The translations under genes were made by a program, and so were the position numbers. 64,000 nt of DNA, from assembly GCA_016715895.1 (NCBI GenBank), contig JADJXH010000004.1, forward strand, positions 186,001-250,000, read 5' to 3'. The DNA is from Flavobacteriales bacterium (GTDB lineage: Bacteria > Bacteroidota > Bacteroidia > Flavobacteriales_F > PHOS-HE28). Shown piece after piece: positions 37,945 through 45,395 of the stretch. A model generated the notes under the pieces. That model had not been told where the DNA came from, did not search any database, and saw only the letters and a program-made list of their open reading frames with translations. Position 1 is the stretch's first letter, and each line of letters begins with the position of its first letter.

Positions 37945-38946
37945 TCATGCCATTACCGGTGTTGCGCGTGGTGCGTGCCGCTTGGCTTCTGCCGCCAGCG
38001 CCGCGATATGCTCCGGCGTCGTTCCGCAACATCCCCCCACCACGTTCACCCAGCCGTTGGCCATGAATTCGCTCACGAGGCGTGCGGTGACGTCGGGGGT
38101 TTCGCGGTACTCGCCCATCTGGTCGGGCAGGCCGGCGTTGGGGTAGATGCTCACGCGGCATGGGCTCTGCTCGGCGATCACCTCCAGGTAGGGCCGCATC
38201 TGGGCCGCGCCCAGCGCGCAGTTGAGGCCCATGCTGAAGAGCGGCACATGCTGCATGCTGATGAGGAAGGCCTCGATGGTCTGGCCGCTGAGGGTGCGCC
38301 CGCTGGCATCGGTGATGGTGACGCTGCACATGAGCGGGACACGTGTGTTGCGTGCTTCAAAGACCTCCTCGATGGCAAAGAAGGCGGCCTTGGCGTTGAG
38401 CGTGTCGAAGATGGTCTCCACCAGCAGCAGGTCCACGCCGCCGTCGAGCAGGGCTTCCACCTGTTCCTTGTAGGCCGCCACGAGCTGGTCGAAGGTGACG
38501 GCGCGGTAGCCGGGGTCGTTCACATCGGGGCTGAGCGAGGCGGTCTTGTTCATGGGACCGATGGCACCGGCCACGAAGCGCGGCTTGCTCGGGTCCTTCT
38601 TGGTGAACGCATCACAGGCCTCCCGGGCCAGGCGCGCGGAGGCGAGGTTAAGCTCGCGCACCAGGTGACCGCATTCGTGCTCGGCCTGCGCGATGCGGGT
38701 GGCGCTGAAGGTGTTCGTCTCCACGATGTCGGCACCGGCCTCGAGGTATTGCTCATGGATCTTCTTGATCGCTTCGGGGCGCGAGAGCGAGAGCAGTTCG
38801 TTATTGCCTTTCAGCAGGATGGTGTGGTCCTCCATACCGGGCGGATGGAAGTCCTCCTCGGTGAGGCCGAGGCGCTGGATCATGGTGCCCATGGCGCCGT
38901 CGAGGACGAGGATGCGTTGTTGGGCGATGCGTTCGAGGTCTGTCAT
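37945..38946 (-). CDS. Methionine synthase, N-terminal homocysteine S-methyltransferase part
   Basis: The first half of the split MetH, 333 residues: the barrel that binds and activates homocysteine through zinc. Zinc-ligand cysteines are visible in GLNCALGA and the paired VVGGCCGTTPEHI, and the start LVLDGAMGTMIQRLG is diagnostic. Part 2 follows after the inserted restriction-modification pair. The ATG at 38946 (MTDLERIAQQR) gives the normal length; a longer frame runs into repeat DNA. Expression is controlled by the SAM-I riboswitch at 39191-39341 and its terminator, about 180 nt upstream. Confidence 0.95.
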   Translation of the reverse strand: MTDLERIAQQRILVLDGAMGTMIQRLGLTEEDFHPPGMEDHTILLKGNNELLSLSRPEAIKKIHEQYLEAGADIVETNTFSATRIAQAEHECGHLVRELNLASARLAREACDAFTKKDPSKPRFVAGAIGPMNKTASLSPDVNDPGYRAVTFDQLVAAYKEQVEALLDGGVDLLLVETIFDTLNAKAAFFAIEEVFEARNTRVPLMCSVTITDASGRTLSGQTIEAFLISMQHVPLFSMGLNCALGAAQMRPYLEVIAEQSPCRVSIYPNAGLPDQMGEYRETPDVTARLVSEFMANGWVNVVGGCCGTTPEHIAALAAEAKRHAPRATPVMA

Positions 38947-38991
38947 CGGTTCACAAGTGTGCGTGCTTTCCGGTCGCTCCTTCCAAATGCA

Positions 38992-39078
38992 GGTGAATGG
39001 GAGTTGGTGAATGGTGAATGAGACTGAGCGGTTCGGCGATGGGGTCTCCCATTCACCATCGACCATTCGCCATTCACC
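38992..39078. repeat. Imperfect inverted repeat with heptad units in the metH leader
   Basis: Arms at 38992-39024 and 39044-39078 form an imperfect inverted repeat. The right arm consists of 7-bp units, CCATTCA, CCATCGA, CCATTCG and CCATTCA (39049-39076); the left arm has TGAATGG-type units. It lies in the transcribed leader between the riboswitch terminator and the metH part 1 start, so it would form a long stem in the mRNA. Confidence 0.85.
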
Positions 39079-39125
39079 GCACCCAGAAACCCGCCGTCGT
39101 CCTCGTTCTTCGGACTATGGCGGGC

Positions 39126-39162
39126 AAAGAAAAAAGCCCCACCCGATGGACCGGATGAGGCT
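39126..39162 (-). terminator. Intrinsic terminator of the SAM-I riboswitch
   Basis: On the reverse strand an 11-bp stem (including G-T pairs, 39135-39162) with a 6-nt loop is followed directly by six T residues. The 5' arm contains CTCATC, which can also pair with GATGAG, the 3' arm of riboswitch helix P1. This gives the mutually exclusive anti-terminator expected for an OFF switch: SAM bound, P1 forms, the terminator forms, metH is silent. Confidence 0.9.
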
Positions 39163-39190
39163 GCATGCTCCCGAAGGAGGATCGCTACCT

Positions 39191-39341
39191 GATCACGGCT
39201 CATCTCTCCCACCATGATGGCGGGCTGGATTTAGCACCGATCGTCGGACGTCCGCCTTCGTCCGCTTTCACGGACTTCGGCGGGACGATGGTTGCCAAGG
39301 CTTCACAGGGCCAGTCCCTCTGCCTTTCTGGATAAGCGATG
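39191..39341 (-). promoter_or_regulatory. SAM-I (S-box) riboswitch
   Basis: The reverse strand carries the S-box core: P1 5' arm CTTATC (39336-39331), then GAGGGACTGGCCC and TGAAGCC-TTGGCAACC of the P2/kink-turn region, P3, then GGTGCTAAATCC, P4, and P1 3' arm GATGAG (39204-39199). P2 pairs AAGGC with GCCTT. P3 is longer than I expect for the family: an outer ATCGTC/GACGAT pair encloses a further CCGCC-GAA-GTCCG hairpin. A TATCTTCG -7 element (39356-39363, reverse) lies 14 nt upstream of the switch. It controls metH part 1 and probably everything down to metH part 2. Confidence 0.95.
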
Positions 39342-39387
39342 GAAAGAACGCGGGGCGAAGATAGGTGGTGGACGGACTCCGGCAGGG

Positions 39388-41091
39388 TCAAAGGCAATGG
39401 ACCACGCGCAGGGCTCGCGCTCCTCGAGGGCCTTGAGCAAGGACGAGGTACACCCCGGCCGGTTGGGCGGCCATGGAGAACTCCGTGCGCTCGCGCGCGT
39501 GGGTGGTCCGCTCCAGAATGCGGCCGAGACCGTCGAGGAGCAGCAGCTCATCTCCGCGCTCGGTCCCCTCGACGATCAGCACATCCCCCCTGATGATCGC
39601 ATGCACAGGCAGCGAGGCGTGCTCCGGTAGGGATACGCCCCCCCCGTCGCACGAGGAGTTCACCGATCTGTACCGCGCCACGATCGCCGAACTGCTCGCG
39701 CTCGTGCTGATCAGTGCTGGAGAACCAGCCAGACCGACATTGGCGGAATCCGAGCACTGCCCACCGATCACCAAGGCATCTGCAGCGGACCAGGCCATGT
39801 CCATGAACCAGTCCTTGCCCGTTCCCTGCACCACGGTGCTCCAAATGTGGGAGCCGTCATCCAGGCAATAGGAACCGATCCATGCTGTACTGGGAGGCCC
39901 TTGGGTCTGGTAGAGGATGGACCCGCTGCCCGGATCCGCATCCAAGGAGTGGGTGAAGGTGCCTGAAACCACCACGGCGCCATCCTTGAAGGGGGTCATG
40001 CAACTGATCAGTTCATTTCCGTATTCCGAGAACAGGTCGCTCCATCCCGGCTGCCAAATGGTCCCCTCCAAGGTGTGGATGAACGCATCATTCCCCGAAG
40101 AGGTCAGTTGCTCCACCGTATCCGCGTTCGTGAACGTGGCCTGGCCGGAAAACGCGCCGCCGAGCACGATACCGCGATCAGGGAGCGGACGGACCAAGGG
40201 GGACTGCCACCAGACCGGCCAGTCGAAGCTCTCATGCCGCACATACCCTCCACCGGGGTCCAGCTTGATGGCGACGGCTCCCTGATTCTGGCCGAAGTTG
40301 GTCCATGCCGTGTCCGGACCAGGGTCCACATCGAATTGTTGCATCGGGACCGGGCCGACCGTACGTAGGGAAAGGAGCAGGTCGCCTTCGGAGAACGCGA
40401 GGTCACAGGCGTACTCCATTCCAACACCACCCATCACGCCCGACCATTCGAGCTGGTCCATGGCATTGAGCTTGGCCACCCATACGTCGGAATACCCGCT
40501 GGAGCTCAATATGGCCACGTTCGGACCAGGATCGACATCAATGCTATCGGTGAACTGGCCGAGGAGGAAGACATCGCCCTGGTCGTTCGTGAGCAGGTGC
40601 ATCGCGATGGAACCCTCGATCACCGAAGCGGCAACGAAGGTGCCATTGGTGGACCATCGGACGAGGGCCATCCCGTTCCCACTGACCATGAAAGTCCCGG
40701 GCCCGGGATCCGCATCCCAGCTTCCGTCCAGAAGCACGGACAGCACCACGTCACCTGCTGGTGAGACCGCGATCGCGCGCAGGGCGTCCGCTTTAAGGCC
40801 CCATTGGTACGTGCCTGAGCTGTCGTACTTGGCCAGGAAGCAGCCTGACCCCGGTAAACCACCGAAATTCCAGGAAAGGGTGGCCGAACCTGGCCCGGGA
40901 TCAAGGTCGACGGACCCCGTGTTCGCCATCCGACCGAACACGTAGATGTTGTCCTGCGCATCCGTTCGCACCTCTTGGATCATCGACTCCCCGGATACGC
41001 CAAGCAGGTTGGCCCAGTGCAGGACCTGGCCGGCCGACAACAAGGGCAGCTCCATGAGCAGGAGGATCGGGATGATCGCCTTGTGGCGCAT
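39388..41091 (-). CDS. T9SS type A sorted protein with SBBP-like propeller repeats
   Basis: A secreted protein of 567 residues. A signal peptide (ending LLSAGQ) is followed by several repeats of the form DVFLLGQFTDSIDVDPGP, IVLGGAFSGQATF and AVVVSGTFTHSLDADPG, the D-x-D-P-G-P theme seen in SBBP-type beta-propellers of Bacteroidota. The C-terminal ~75 residues form a type A sorting domain (LLLLDGLGRILERT, QPAGVYLVLAQG). Several short paralogous motifs recur, so slippage or gene conversion is possible. It ends 24 bp before the promoter element of the metH riboswitch. The 174-bp gap upstream (41092-41265) shows no clear site. Confidence 0.85.
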   Translation of the reverse strand: MRHKAIIPILLLMELPLLSAGQVLHWANLLGVSGESMIQEVRTDAQDNIYVFGRMANTGSVDLDPGPGSATLSWNFGGLPGSGCFLAKYDSSGTYQWGLKADALRAIAVSPAGDVVLSVLLDGSWDADPGPGTFMVSGNGMALVRWSTNGTFVAASVIEGSIAMHLLTNDQGDVFLLGQFTDSIDVDPGPNVAILSSSGYSDVWVAKLNAMDQLEWSGVMGGVGMEYACDLAFSEGDLLLSLRTVGPVPMQQFDVDPGPDTAWTNFGQNQGAVAIKLDPGGGYVRHESFDWPVWWQSPLVRPLPDRGIVLGGAFSGQATFTNADTVEQLTSSGNDAFIHTLEGTIWQPGWSDLFSEYGNELISCMTPFKDGAVVVSGTFTHSLDADPGSGSILYQTQGPPSTAWIGSYCLDDGSHIWSTVVQGTGKDWFMDMAWSAADALVIGGQCSDSANVGLAGSPALISTSASSSAIVARYRSVNSSCDGGGVSLPEHASLPVHAIIRGDVLIVEGTERGDELLLLDGLGRILERTTHARERTEFSMAAQPAGVYLVLAQGPRGARALRVVHCL

Positions 41092-41265
41092 CCTGTGAAG
41101 GTAGGTCACGCGGTACAACGCGCCGGTGCTTGTTGAATTGCGCCTACCCCCTGACACGCGTCATTCGACAATGCCCGTAGTGAGTTGGATGGACCCGAAG
41201 CCCCGGTCCGCTCGACAAAAAGGAAAGGCGATGGGGAAGAACGTTGTGCCCGGAAAGGTTCGCGA

Positions 41266-41709
41266 TCAGAAGCCGTGTTGCTCACCCCGTTCGATGACCT
41301 CTTGAAGCAACCGCAGATCCTTCCTCGCCACCCCATTGGGAGCCGTGGCCAACGCCTTCCGTGCCAACTCCGCGAATCCCGGCAGATGGGGATTGCCTGC
41401 GCTCCAATACCCTGCGGGGTGGTTGATCCGTAGCAGTGCGTTCAACAGGTCGCCCGGATAGAATTCGGTCTCCATCCAGGGGTCGCTCGCCAATAGCGCC
41501 AGGGCTTTCGGCACGAGGTGGCGCAGGCATTCGTTCTGGCCGATCAGGAAGCGCAGGTCGGCAGCCGACAGTTGACCGATAGGGATGCGGTGCAGGGCAA
41601 AGTAGCGGCGCACGACCTCACTGTCGTCAGCATCAGGCACAGGCTGCGTCCAGGTCCACCCGCCCAAGGCACTGATGCTATGCCGGTCGGGCTCCTTCTC
41701 CTTGTGCAT
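41266..41709 (-). CDS. CdiI-family contact-dependent inhibition immunity protein (orphan)
   Basis: A 147-residue soluble protein whose middle matches the CdiI_2 immunity pattern: IPIGQLSAADLRFLIGQNECLRHLVPKAL in two parts, then PWMETEFYPGDLLNALLRI. Such proteins neutralise toxins delivered by contact-dependent or polymorphic toxin systems. No CdiA, Rhs or other toxin gene is near, so it is an orphan, either a defensive immunity gene or a relict. It lies 19 bp past the stop of the PIN toxin gene on the same strand. I rely on recall of the family pattern, not a database match. Confidence 0.7.
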   Translation of the reverse strand: MHKEKEPDRHSISALGGWTWTQPVPDADDSEVVRRYFALHRIPIGQLSAADLRFLIGQNECLRHLVPKALALLASDPWMETEFYPGDLLNALLRINHPAGYWSAGNPHLPGFAELARKALATAPNGVARKDLRLLQEVIERGEQHGF

Positions 41710-41728
41710 GGAGGTCGTTGCCGCTCAG

Positions 41729-42103
41729 CTACACTTCGTACATCAACACCGCCACCTCGTCCTTGATCCGCTCGAAGTCGCCATCGGCGGTGAGCAGGGG
41801 GATCTGTTGGGTCAGGGCCGTGGCGGCCACGATGGCATCCGGGATCTTCAGGCGGTAGGTCTTCCGTATGCGGATGGCCTCTTCCATGATCCGGGCATCC
41901 AGCTCGATCATCGGCCACTCGTTCACGAACGCGGTCACGGCCTTGGCCTCTGCTCGGCTCATGCCCGGCTTGCTGAGCAACTCCATGTAGGTAATGAACG
42001 AAATGACCACCCGTTGACCTGAAATGGCATCGGCGGCGGACCTGTCCCCGCGAAGCAGAAAGAGGGCCACATTGGTGTCCAACACCAGGCTCTCACCACT
42101 CAT
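41729..42103 (-). CDS. PIN-domain toxin (VapC-like)
   Basis: A 124-residue PIN-fold ribonuclease, the toxin of a type II toxin-antitoxin pair. The acidic metal ligands are visible: D9 in LVLDTNVALFLL, E41 in YMELLSK, D89 in KIPDAIVAATA and D107 in LLTADGDF. Members cleave RNA, often tRNA or rRNA, when freed from the antitoxin. The start at 42103 overlaps the end of the antitoxin gene by 11 bp, which favours it over the longer frame. It sits in a short accessory cluster with the orphan CdiI gene. Confidence 0.9.
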   Translation of the reverse strand: MSGESLVLDTNVALFLLRGDRSAADAISGQRVVISFITYMELLSKPGMSRAEAKAVTAFVNEWPMIELDARIMEEAIRIRKTYRLKIPDAIVAATALTQQIPLLTADGDFERIKDEVAVLMYEV

Positions 42104-42269
42104 CCCGCCACTTGCGCTGGAGTGCAACAGGGTCTTCGTCGAGCTTGAGAACACCCACGTACTTGTAAACGTCCACCGGCTTACACGCCTTGGCACGCTG
42201 GGTGCGGAGCTTCCGCAGCTGCATCTGGATGCGCTGCTTGGACATGCCCCGTTTGATGACCACCACCAT
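42093..42269 (-). CDS. Short antitoxin of the PIN-toxin pair
   Basis: A 58-residue basic protein immediately upstream of the PIN toxin, overlapping it by 11 bp. It begins MVVVIKRGMSKQRIQ and ends KLDEDPVALQRKWRDEW. This is the layout of PIN-associated antitoxins common in Bacteroidota: an N-terminal beta/dimer part and a C-terminal tail of the form GV-LKL-EDP-QRK-RDEW that would fill the toxin's groove. A TATCTTCG element (42274-42281, reverse) ends 4 nt before the ATG, so the mRNA may be leaderless. Confidence 0.8.
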   Translation of the reverse strand: MVVVIKRGMSKQRIQMQLRKLRTQRAKACKPVDVYKYVGVLKLDEDPVALQRKWRDEW

Positions 42270-42304
42270 ACCACGAAGATACAGCGGTCGCGGATGGACG
42301 TGCG

Positions 42305-44371
42305 CTACTTCAAGTGCTTCTCCAACCACCCGAACACCTCCGCATGCCATTGCATGGAGTTCTGCGGCTTCAGCACCCAGTGGTTCTCGTCGGGGAAGCG
42401 GAGGTACTTGCTCTCGATGCCCTTGGCCTGGCAGGCGGTGAAGCTGCCGATGCCCTGCATGAGCGGCACGCGGAAGTCCTTGTCGCCGTGCACCACGAGC
42501 ATGGGCACGCGCCATTGGTCGGCATGCAGCAGCGGGTTGAAGGTCTCGTAGTTCGCGGGCTTCGTGAAGACGCTGCCGCCGTTCTCCCAGTCGGTGAACC
42601 AGAGCTCCTCGGTGCTGTAGCCCATGGCGCGTGTGTCGAAGATGCCGCAGTGCGACACCAGCGCCTTGAAGGGCTCGTTCCACACGCCGGCGATCCAGTT
42701 GATCATGTAGCCGCCGTAGCTCGCGCCCAGCGCCGCCACGTTGCCGTCATCGAGGAAGGGGTATTTGCCCAGCGCGAAGGCCAGGCCCTTCTGCAGGTCC
42801 TCCAGCGGGCGGTCGCCCCAGTGCTCGTTGATGGCGTCGGTGAAGGCCTGCCCGTAGCCGGTGCTGCCGTGGAAGTCGATCATCACCACGGCGAAGCCCT
42901 GACCTGCGTAGGTCTGCGGGTTCCAGCGGTAGCTCCAACTGTCGCCGAAGCTGCCCTGCGGACCGCCGTGGATGAGGAAGGCCACGGGGTACTTCCTGCC
43001 TTCGGTGTAGTTCGAGGGCTTCAGCACGTAACCGTACACGGTCTCGTTGTTCCAGCCGGGGAAGCTGAACTGCTCATAGGCGCCGAAGACCTTGTCCTTC
43101 AGCGAAGCGTTCACCTGCGTGAGCACCGTGGCGCCCTGGTCGATGAGCTTAGCCTTGGGCGCGCTGGCGTACAGCTGTGCCGGACCGCTAAGCCCGCTCT
43201 TCTGGTACACGAAGCCCTTGGGCGTTTCCACGAAGGCATCCAGGTGCCCGTCCGTGCTCAAGGGCGTGACGGTGTTGGTCTTGAGGTCGATCCGGAAGAG
43301 GCGGTGCTTGCCGAGGTCGTCGGCGGTGACGAGCAGGTTCTTGCCATCGCGGCCCCAGGCCAGGCTGGCGACGCTCCGGTCCCAGGTGGCGGCCACGTCG
43401 GTCACCGTGCCGGTGGTCAGGTCCATCACCTTCAGTTGGAAGCGGTCGGCCTCGTAGCCCGGGCGCTTCATGGCCTTGTAGGCCAGCCTGGTGCCGTCGG
43501 GTGAGATCACAGGCGATGCGTCCCACGCGGGGTTGCTCGCGGTGAGGTTCGTCGGGGTGCCGCCGGTCACCGGCACACTGTAGAGGTCGAAGTTGGTGCT
43601 CCACGGCTCCTTCTTCCCCGCGATCCGCGCGCTGAAGTACACGGTGCGGCCATCCTTGCCGATCACGAAGTCCTCGTTGCCGCCGAACGGCTTGGACGGC
43701 ACATCCCCATCGAAGCCGGTCATCAGCGGCACGGGCTGGGCATTCGGATCCTTCAGCGAGAGGTAGTAGAGGTGGTTTCGGGTGCCGTCCTTCCAGGTGT
43801 CCCAATGGCGCATGAACACACGGTCGTACACCTGACCGGTGCTCTTCCCACCTTCTTGCGCGCTCATGCGTTCCAAGGTGCAGGCGATGGCGTCATCGCA
43901 TTCCGGGAACACGGCCAGGGCCACCACCAGGCCGGAGCCATCCGGTGCCACGCGATAGGCCTGCACATCCAGCGGCAGGAAGGTGATCGGCTCGGCCGCC
44001 TTGCCAAGGGCGTCGGCCTTCCACACCTGCGTGAGGCCTCCATCCCCGCGGGCGCTCAGGAAGTAGAAACCCGACCGGTCACCCGACCACTGGATGTCAC
44101 CGGCGCCCCCTTCACCGGCAGGCACCTTCACCTCGGGCTTCTTCAGGTCCGCGAGGTCCTTCATCCACAGCGTGCTCACCCCCCGGTTCGCCTCCATATC
44201 GGTGGCGCGCACATTGAACACCGCGGTGGTGCCCGCGGGATCCACGGCCAGGCCGCCGATGCGGTCGAGCATCAGCATGTCGGGATACGTGAAGGGGGCC
44301 TTCTGCTGGGCGGTGGTCGTGAGCGCCAACAGCAGACCTGTGGCGATGGTAAGGGTTCGACGGTGCATCAT
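42305..44371 (-). CDS. S9 family prolyl oligopeptidase-type peptidase
   Basis: An exported serine peptidase of 688 residues, likely periplasmic, of the S9 family (dipeptidyl-peptidase 5 / acylaminoacyl-peptidase branch). A signal peptide (about 1-21, ending LTTTAQ) and an N-terminal seven-bladed propeller (SGDRSGFYFLSARGDG, VISPDGTRLAYKAM, LAWGRDGKNLLVTADD) precede the alpha/beta hydrolase domain (from about 430). The triad is visible: Ser in GASYGGYM, Asp in VVHGDKDFRVP, His in FPDENHWVLKP. It probably trims oligopeptides for nutrition. ATGATG at 44371 is preferred to the longer frame. A heptad-repeat stretch lies in the 146-bp leader. Confidence 0.95.
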   Translation of the reverse strand: MMHRRTLTIATGLLLALTTTAQQKAPFTYPDMLMLDRIGGLAVDPAGTTAVFNVRATDMEANRGVSTLWMKDLADLKKPEVKVPAGEGGAGDIQWSGDRSGFYFLSARGDGGLTQVWKADALGKAAEPITFLPLDVQAYRVAPDGSGLVVALAVFPECDDAIACTLERMSAQEGGKSTGQVYDRVFMRHWDTWKDGTRNHLYYLSLKDPNAQPVPLMTGFDGDVPSKPFGGNEDFVIGKDGRTVYFSARIAGKKEPWSTNFDLYSVPVTGGTPTNLTASNPAWDASPVISPDGTRLAYKAMKRPGYEADRFQLKVMDLTTGTVTDVAATWDRSVASLAWGRDGKNLLVTADDLGKHRLFRIDLKTNTVTPLSTDGHLDAFVETPKGFVYQKSGLSGPAQLYASAPKAKLIDQGATVLTQVNASLKDKVFGAYEQFSFPGWNNETVYGYVLKPSNYTEGRKYPVAFLIHGGPQGSFGDSWSYRWNPQTYAGQGFAVVMIDFHGSTGYGQAFTDAINEHWGDRPLEDLQKGLAFALGKYPFLDDGNVAALGASYGGYMINWIAGVWNEPFKALVSHCGIFDTRAMGYSTEELWFTDWENGGSVFTKPANYETFNPLLHADQWRVPMLVVHGDKDFRVPLMQGIGSFTACQAKGIESKYLRFPDENHWVLKPQNSMQWHAEVFGWLEKHLK

Positions 44372-44439
44372 GGTTTCGACCGGGATGGGACGCAATGAAC
44401 GAAGATCGGCGCTTCAGGCCATGGCTGAGTCCTAGGATC

Positions 44440-44487
44440 TTGATCCCTTGAGCCTTGATACTTGAAGCTTGAAGCTTGAAGCTTGCC
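44440..44487. repeat. Tandem 7-bp repeats upstream of the S9 peptidase gene
   Basis: Units of the TTGAAGC type occur at 44440, 44448, 44455, 44462, 44469 and 44476; the three at 44462-44482 are exact, and a truncated TTGCC follows at 44483. The reverse-strand unit is GCTTCAA. They lie in the leader of the S9 gene. Confidence 0.9.
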
Positions 44488-44490
44488 TCG

Positions 44491-44510
44491 TCCGCCAAAG
44501 CCTTGGCGGA
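44491..44510. terminator. Hairpin after the oxidase-assembly genes
   Basis: A perfect 8-bp stem, TCCGCCAA with TTGGCGGA, and an AGCC loop lie 7 nt past the end of the reverse-strand small membrane protein gene. It lacks a T-run but is well placed to end that operon. It resembles the hairpin inside P3 of the SAM riboswitch. Confidence 0.5.
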
Positions 44511-44517
44511 GGCGGGT

Positions 44518-44778
44518 TCAGCCTTGCGCCCCCGAGAACTCCTTGAAGAAGCCCACGATCCGCTTGCGGAAGAGCAGGAACAGCAACAGGTAGGGGACCG
44601 CCATCAGGTAGAGGATGCCCAGGTTGAGGCCACGGCCCACGTTCTGCTCGCCACCGAACGGTTGCTGCTGCCCCTCCACGGTGGCCTTGCACATGGCGCA
44701 GCCCTGGGCCAGCCCATCAGCCGGCAGGACCAGCAGCAGGGGTAACAGGAGCAGCAAAGGCCAGGCGCGGCGGAGCAC
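44518..44778 (-). CDS. Small Cys-containing membrane protein of the oxidase cluster
   Basis: An 86-residue protein. An N-terminal hydrophobic segment (about 6-22) could be a signal or anchor, then QGCAMCKATVEG (a CxxC pair), then a second helix (LGILYLMAVPYLLLFLLF) and a basic tail RKRIVGFFK. Small CAMC proteins of this type follow DUF420 and SCO genes in other Bacteroidota, and the CxxC pair hints at metal or redox handling for cytochrome oxidase assembly; this is inference. The GTG at 44778 is supported by the TACCTTTG element 4 nt upstream. A longer frame overlapping DUF420 was rejected. Confidence 0.75.
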   Translation of the reverse strand: MLRRAWPLLLLLPLLLVLPADGLAQGCAMCKATVEGQQQPFGGEQNVGRGLNLGILYLMAVPYLLLFLLFRKRIVGFFKEFSGAQG

Positions 44779-44782
44779 GGGG

Positions 44783-44790
44783 CAAAGGTA
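44783..44790 (-). promoter_or_regulatory. -7 promoter element of the small Cys membrane protein
   Basis: Reverse-strand TACCTTTG, a perfect TAnnTTTG match, ends 4 nt before the GTG start. The transcript would be leaderless. Confidence 0.55.
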
Positions 44791-44807
44791 GGCTGACACG
44801 CCCTGTC

Positions 44808-45365
44808 TCAGTAATACGGGCTGATCATCAGGTACACCACCACGCCGGTGACGCTCACATAGAACCACACGGGCCACACCCGTTTGGCCAGGCGGCGGTG
44901 CTCCGGGTACTGCGCCGACAGCGCGCGGTAGGCCGTGAACAGGATGAAGGGCAGGCTGAGACCGGCCAGCACGATGTGGCTGAAGAGGATCACGTAGTAC
45001 ACCAGCTTCACCGCGCCGGTGCCGCCAAAGGCCGTGTCGCCGGCGAAGAGGTGGTGGACGATGTAGCTCACCAGGAAGAGCACGCTGAGCGCCATCGCCG
45101 CCATCATGGCCGCGCGGTGGGCGGTCCAGCGGCCGGCCCTGGCGGTGAAGAGGCCCGCGAGCAGCAGCACGCTCACCAGGCTGTTGAGCACCGCGTTGAT
45201 GCGGGCGAAGACGTGCACGTCCAACCCCTCAGGCGCCGGCACCTGCACCCGGTTGAGCACCACCACCGCGGTGAAGACGATGGCCGAGAAGGTCCAGATG
45301 AGGCGTTTGGCGGGACGCTCCTCCAGGCGGAGGCTGCGGGGCGGATGGGCTTCGCGGGGGGGCAT
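44808..45365 (-). CDS. DUF420 membrane protein (CtaM-like)
   Basis: A 185-residue polytopic membrane protein with about five helices (LIWTFSAIVFTAVVVL, INAVLNSLVSVLLLAGLF, AAMMAAMALSVLFLVSYIVHHLF, YYVILFSHIVLAGLSLPFILF, VWFYVSVTGVVVYLMI). Conserved histidines occur in YIVHHLF and LFSHIVLAG. DUF420 includes CtaM, an assembly factor for heme-copper oxidases in Firmicutes. Its position in the SCO/subunit III/IV run supports the same role here. An ATG at 45365 is used. Confidence 0.88.
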   Translation of the reverse strand: MPPREAHPPRSLRLEERPAKRLIWTFSAIVFTAVVVLNRVQVPAPEGLDVHVFARINAVLNSLVSVLLLAGLFTARAGRWTAHRAAMMAAMALSVLFLVSYIVHHLFAGDTAFGGTGAVKLVYYVILFSHIVLAGLSLPFILFTAYRALSAQYPEHRRLAKRVWPVWFYVSVTGVVVYLMISPYY

Positions 45366-45395
45366 GCGGGGTGAACGCTCGGCGGGCGGCGGGGT

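Noticed and set aside
44440..44487. Possible CRISPR remnant
   Set aside because: 7-bp units without spacers and no cas genes anywhere in the window.
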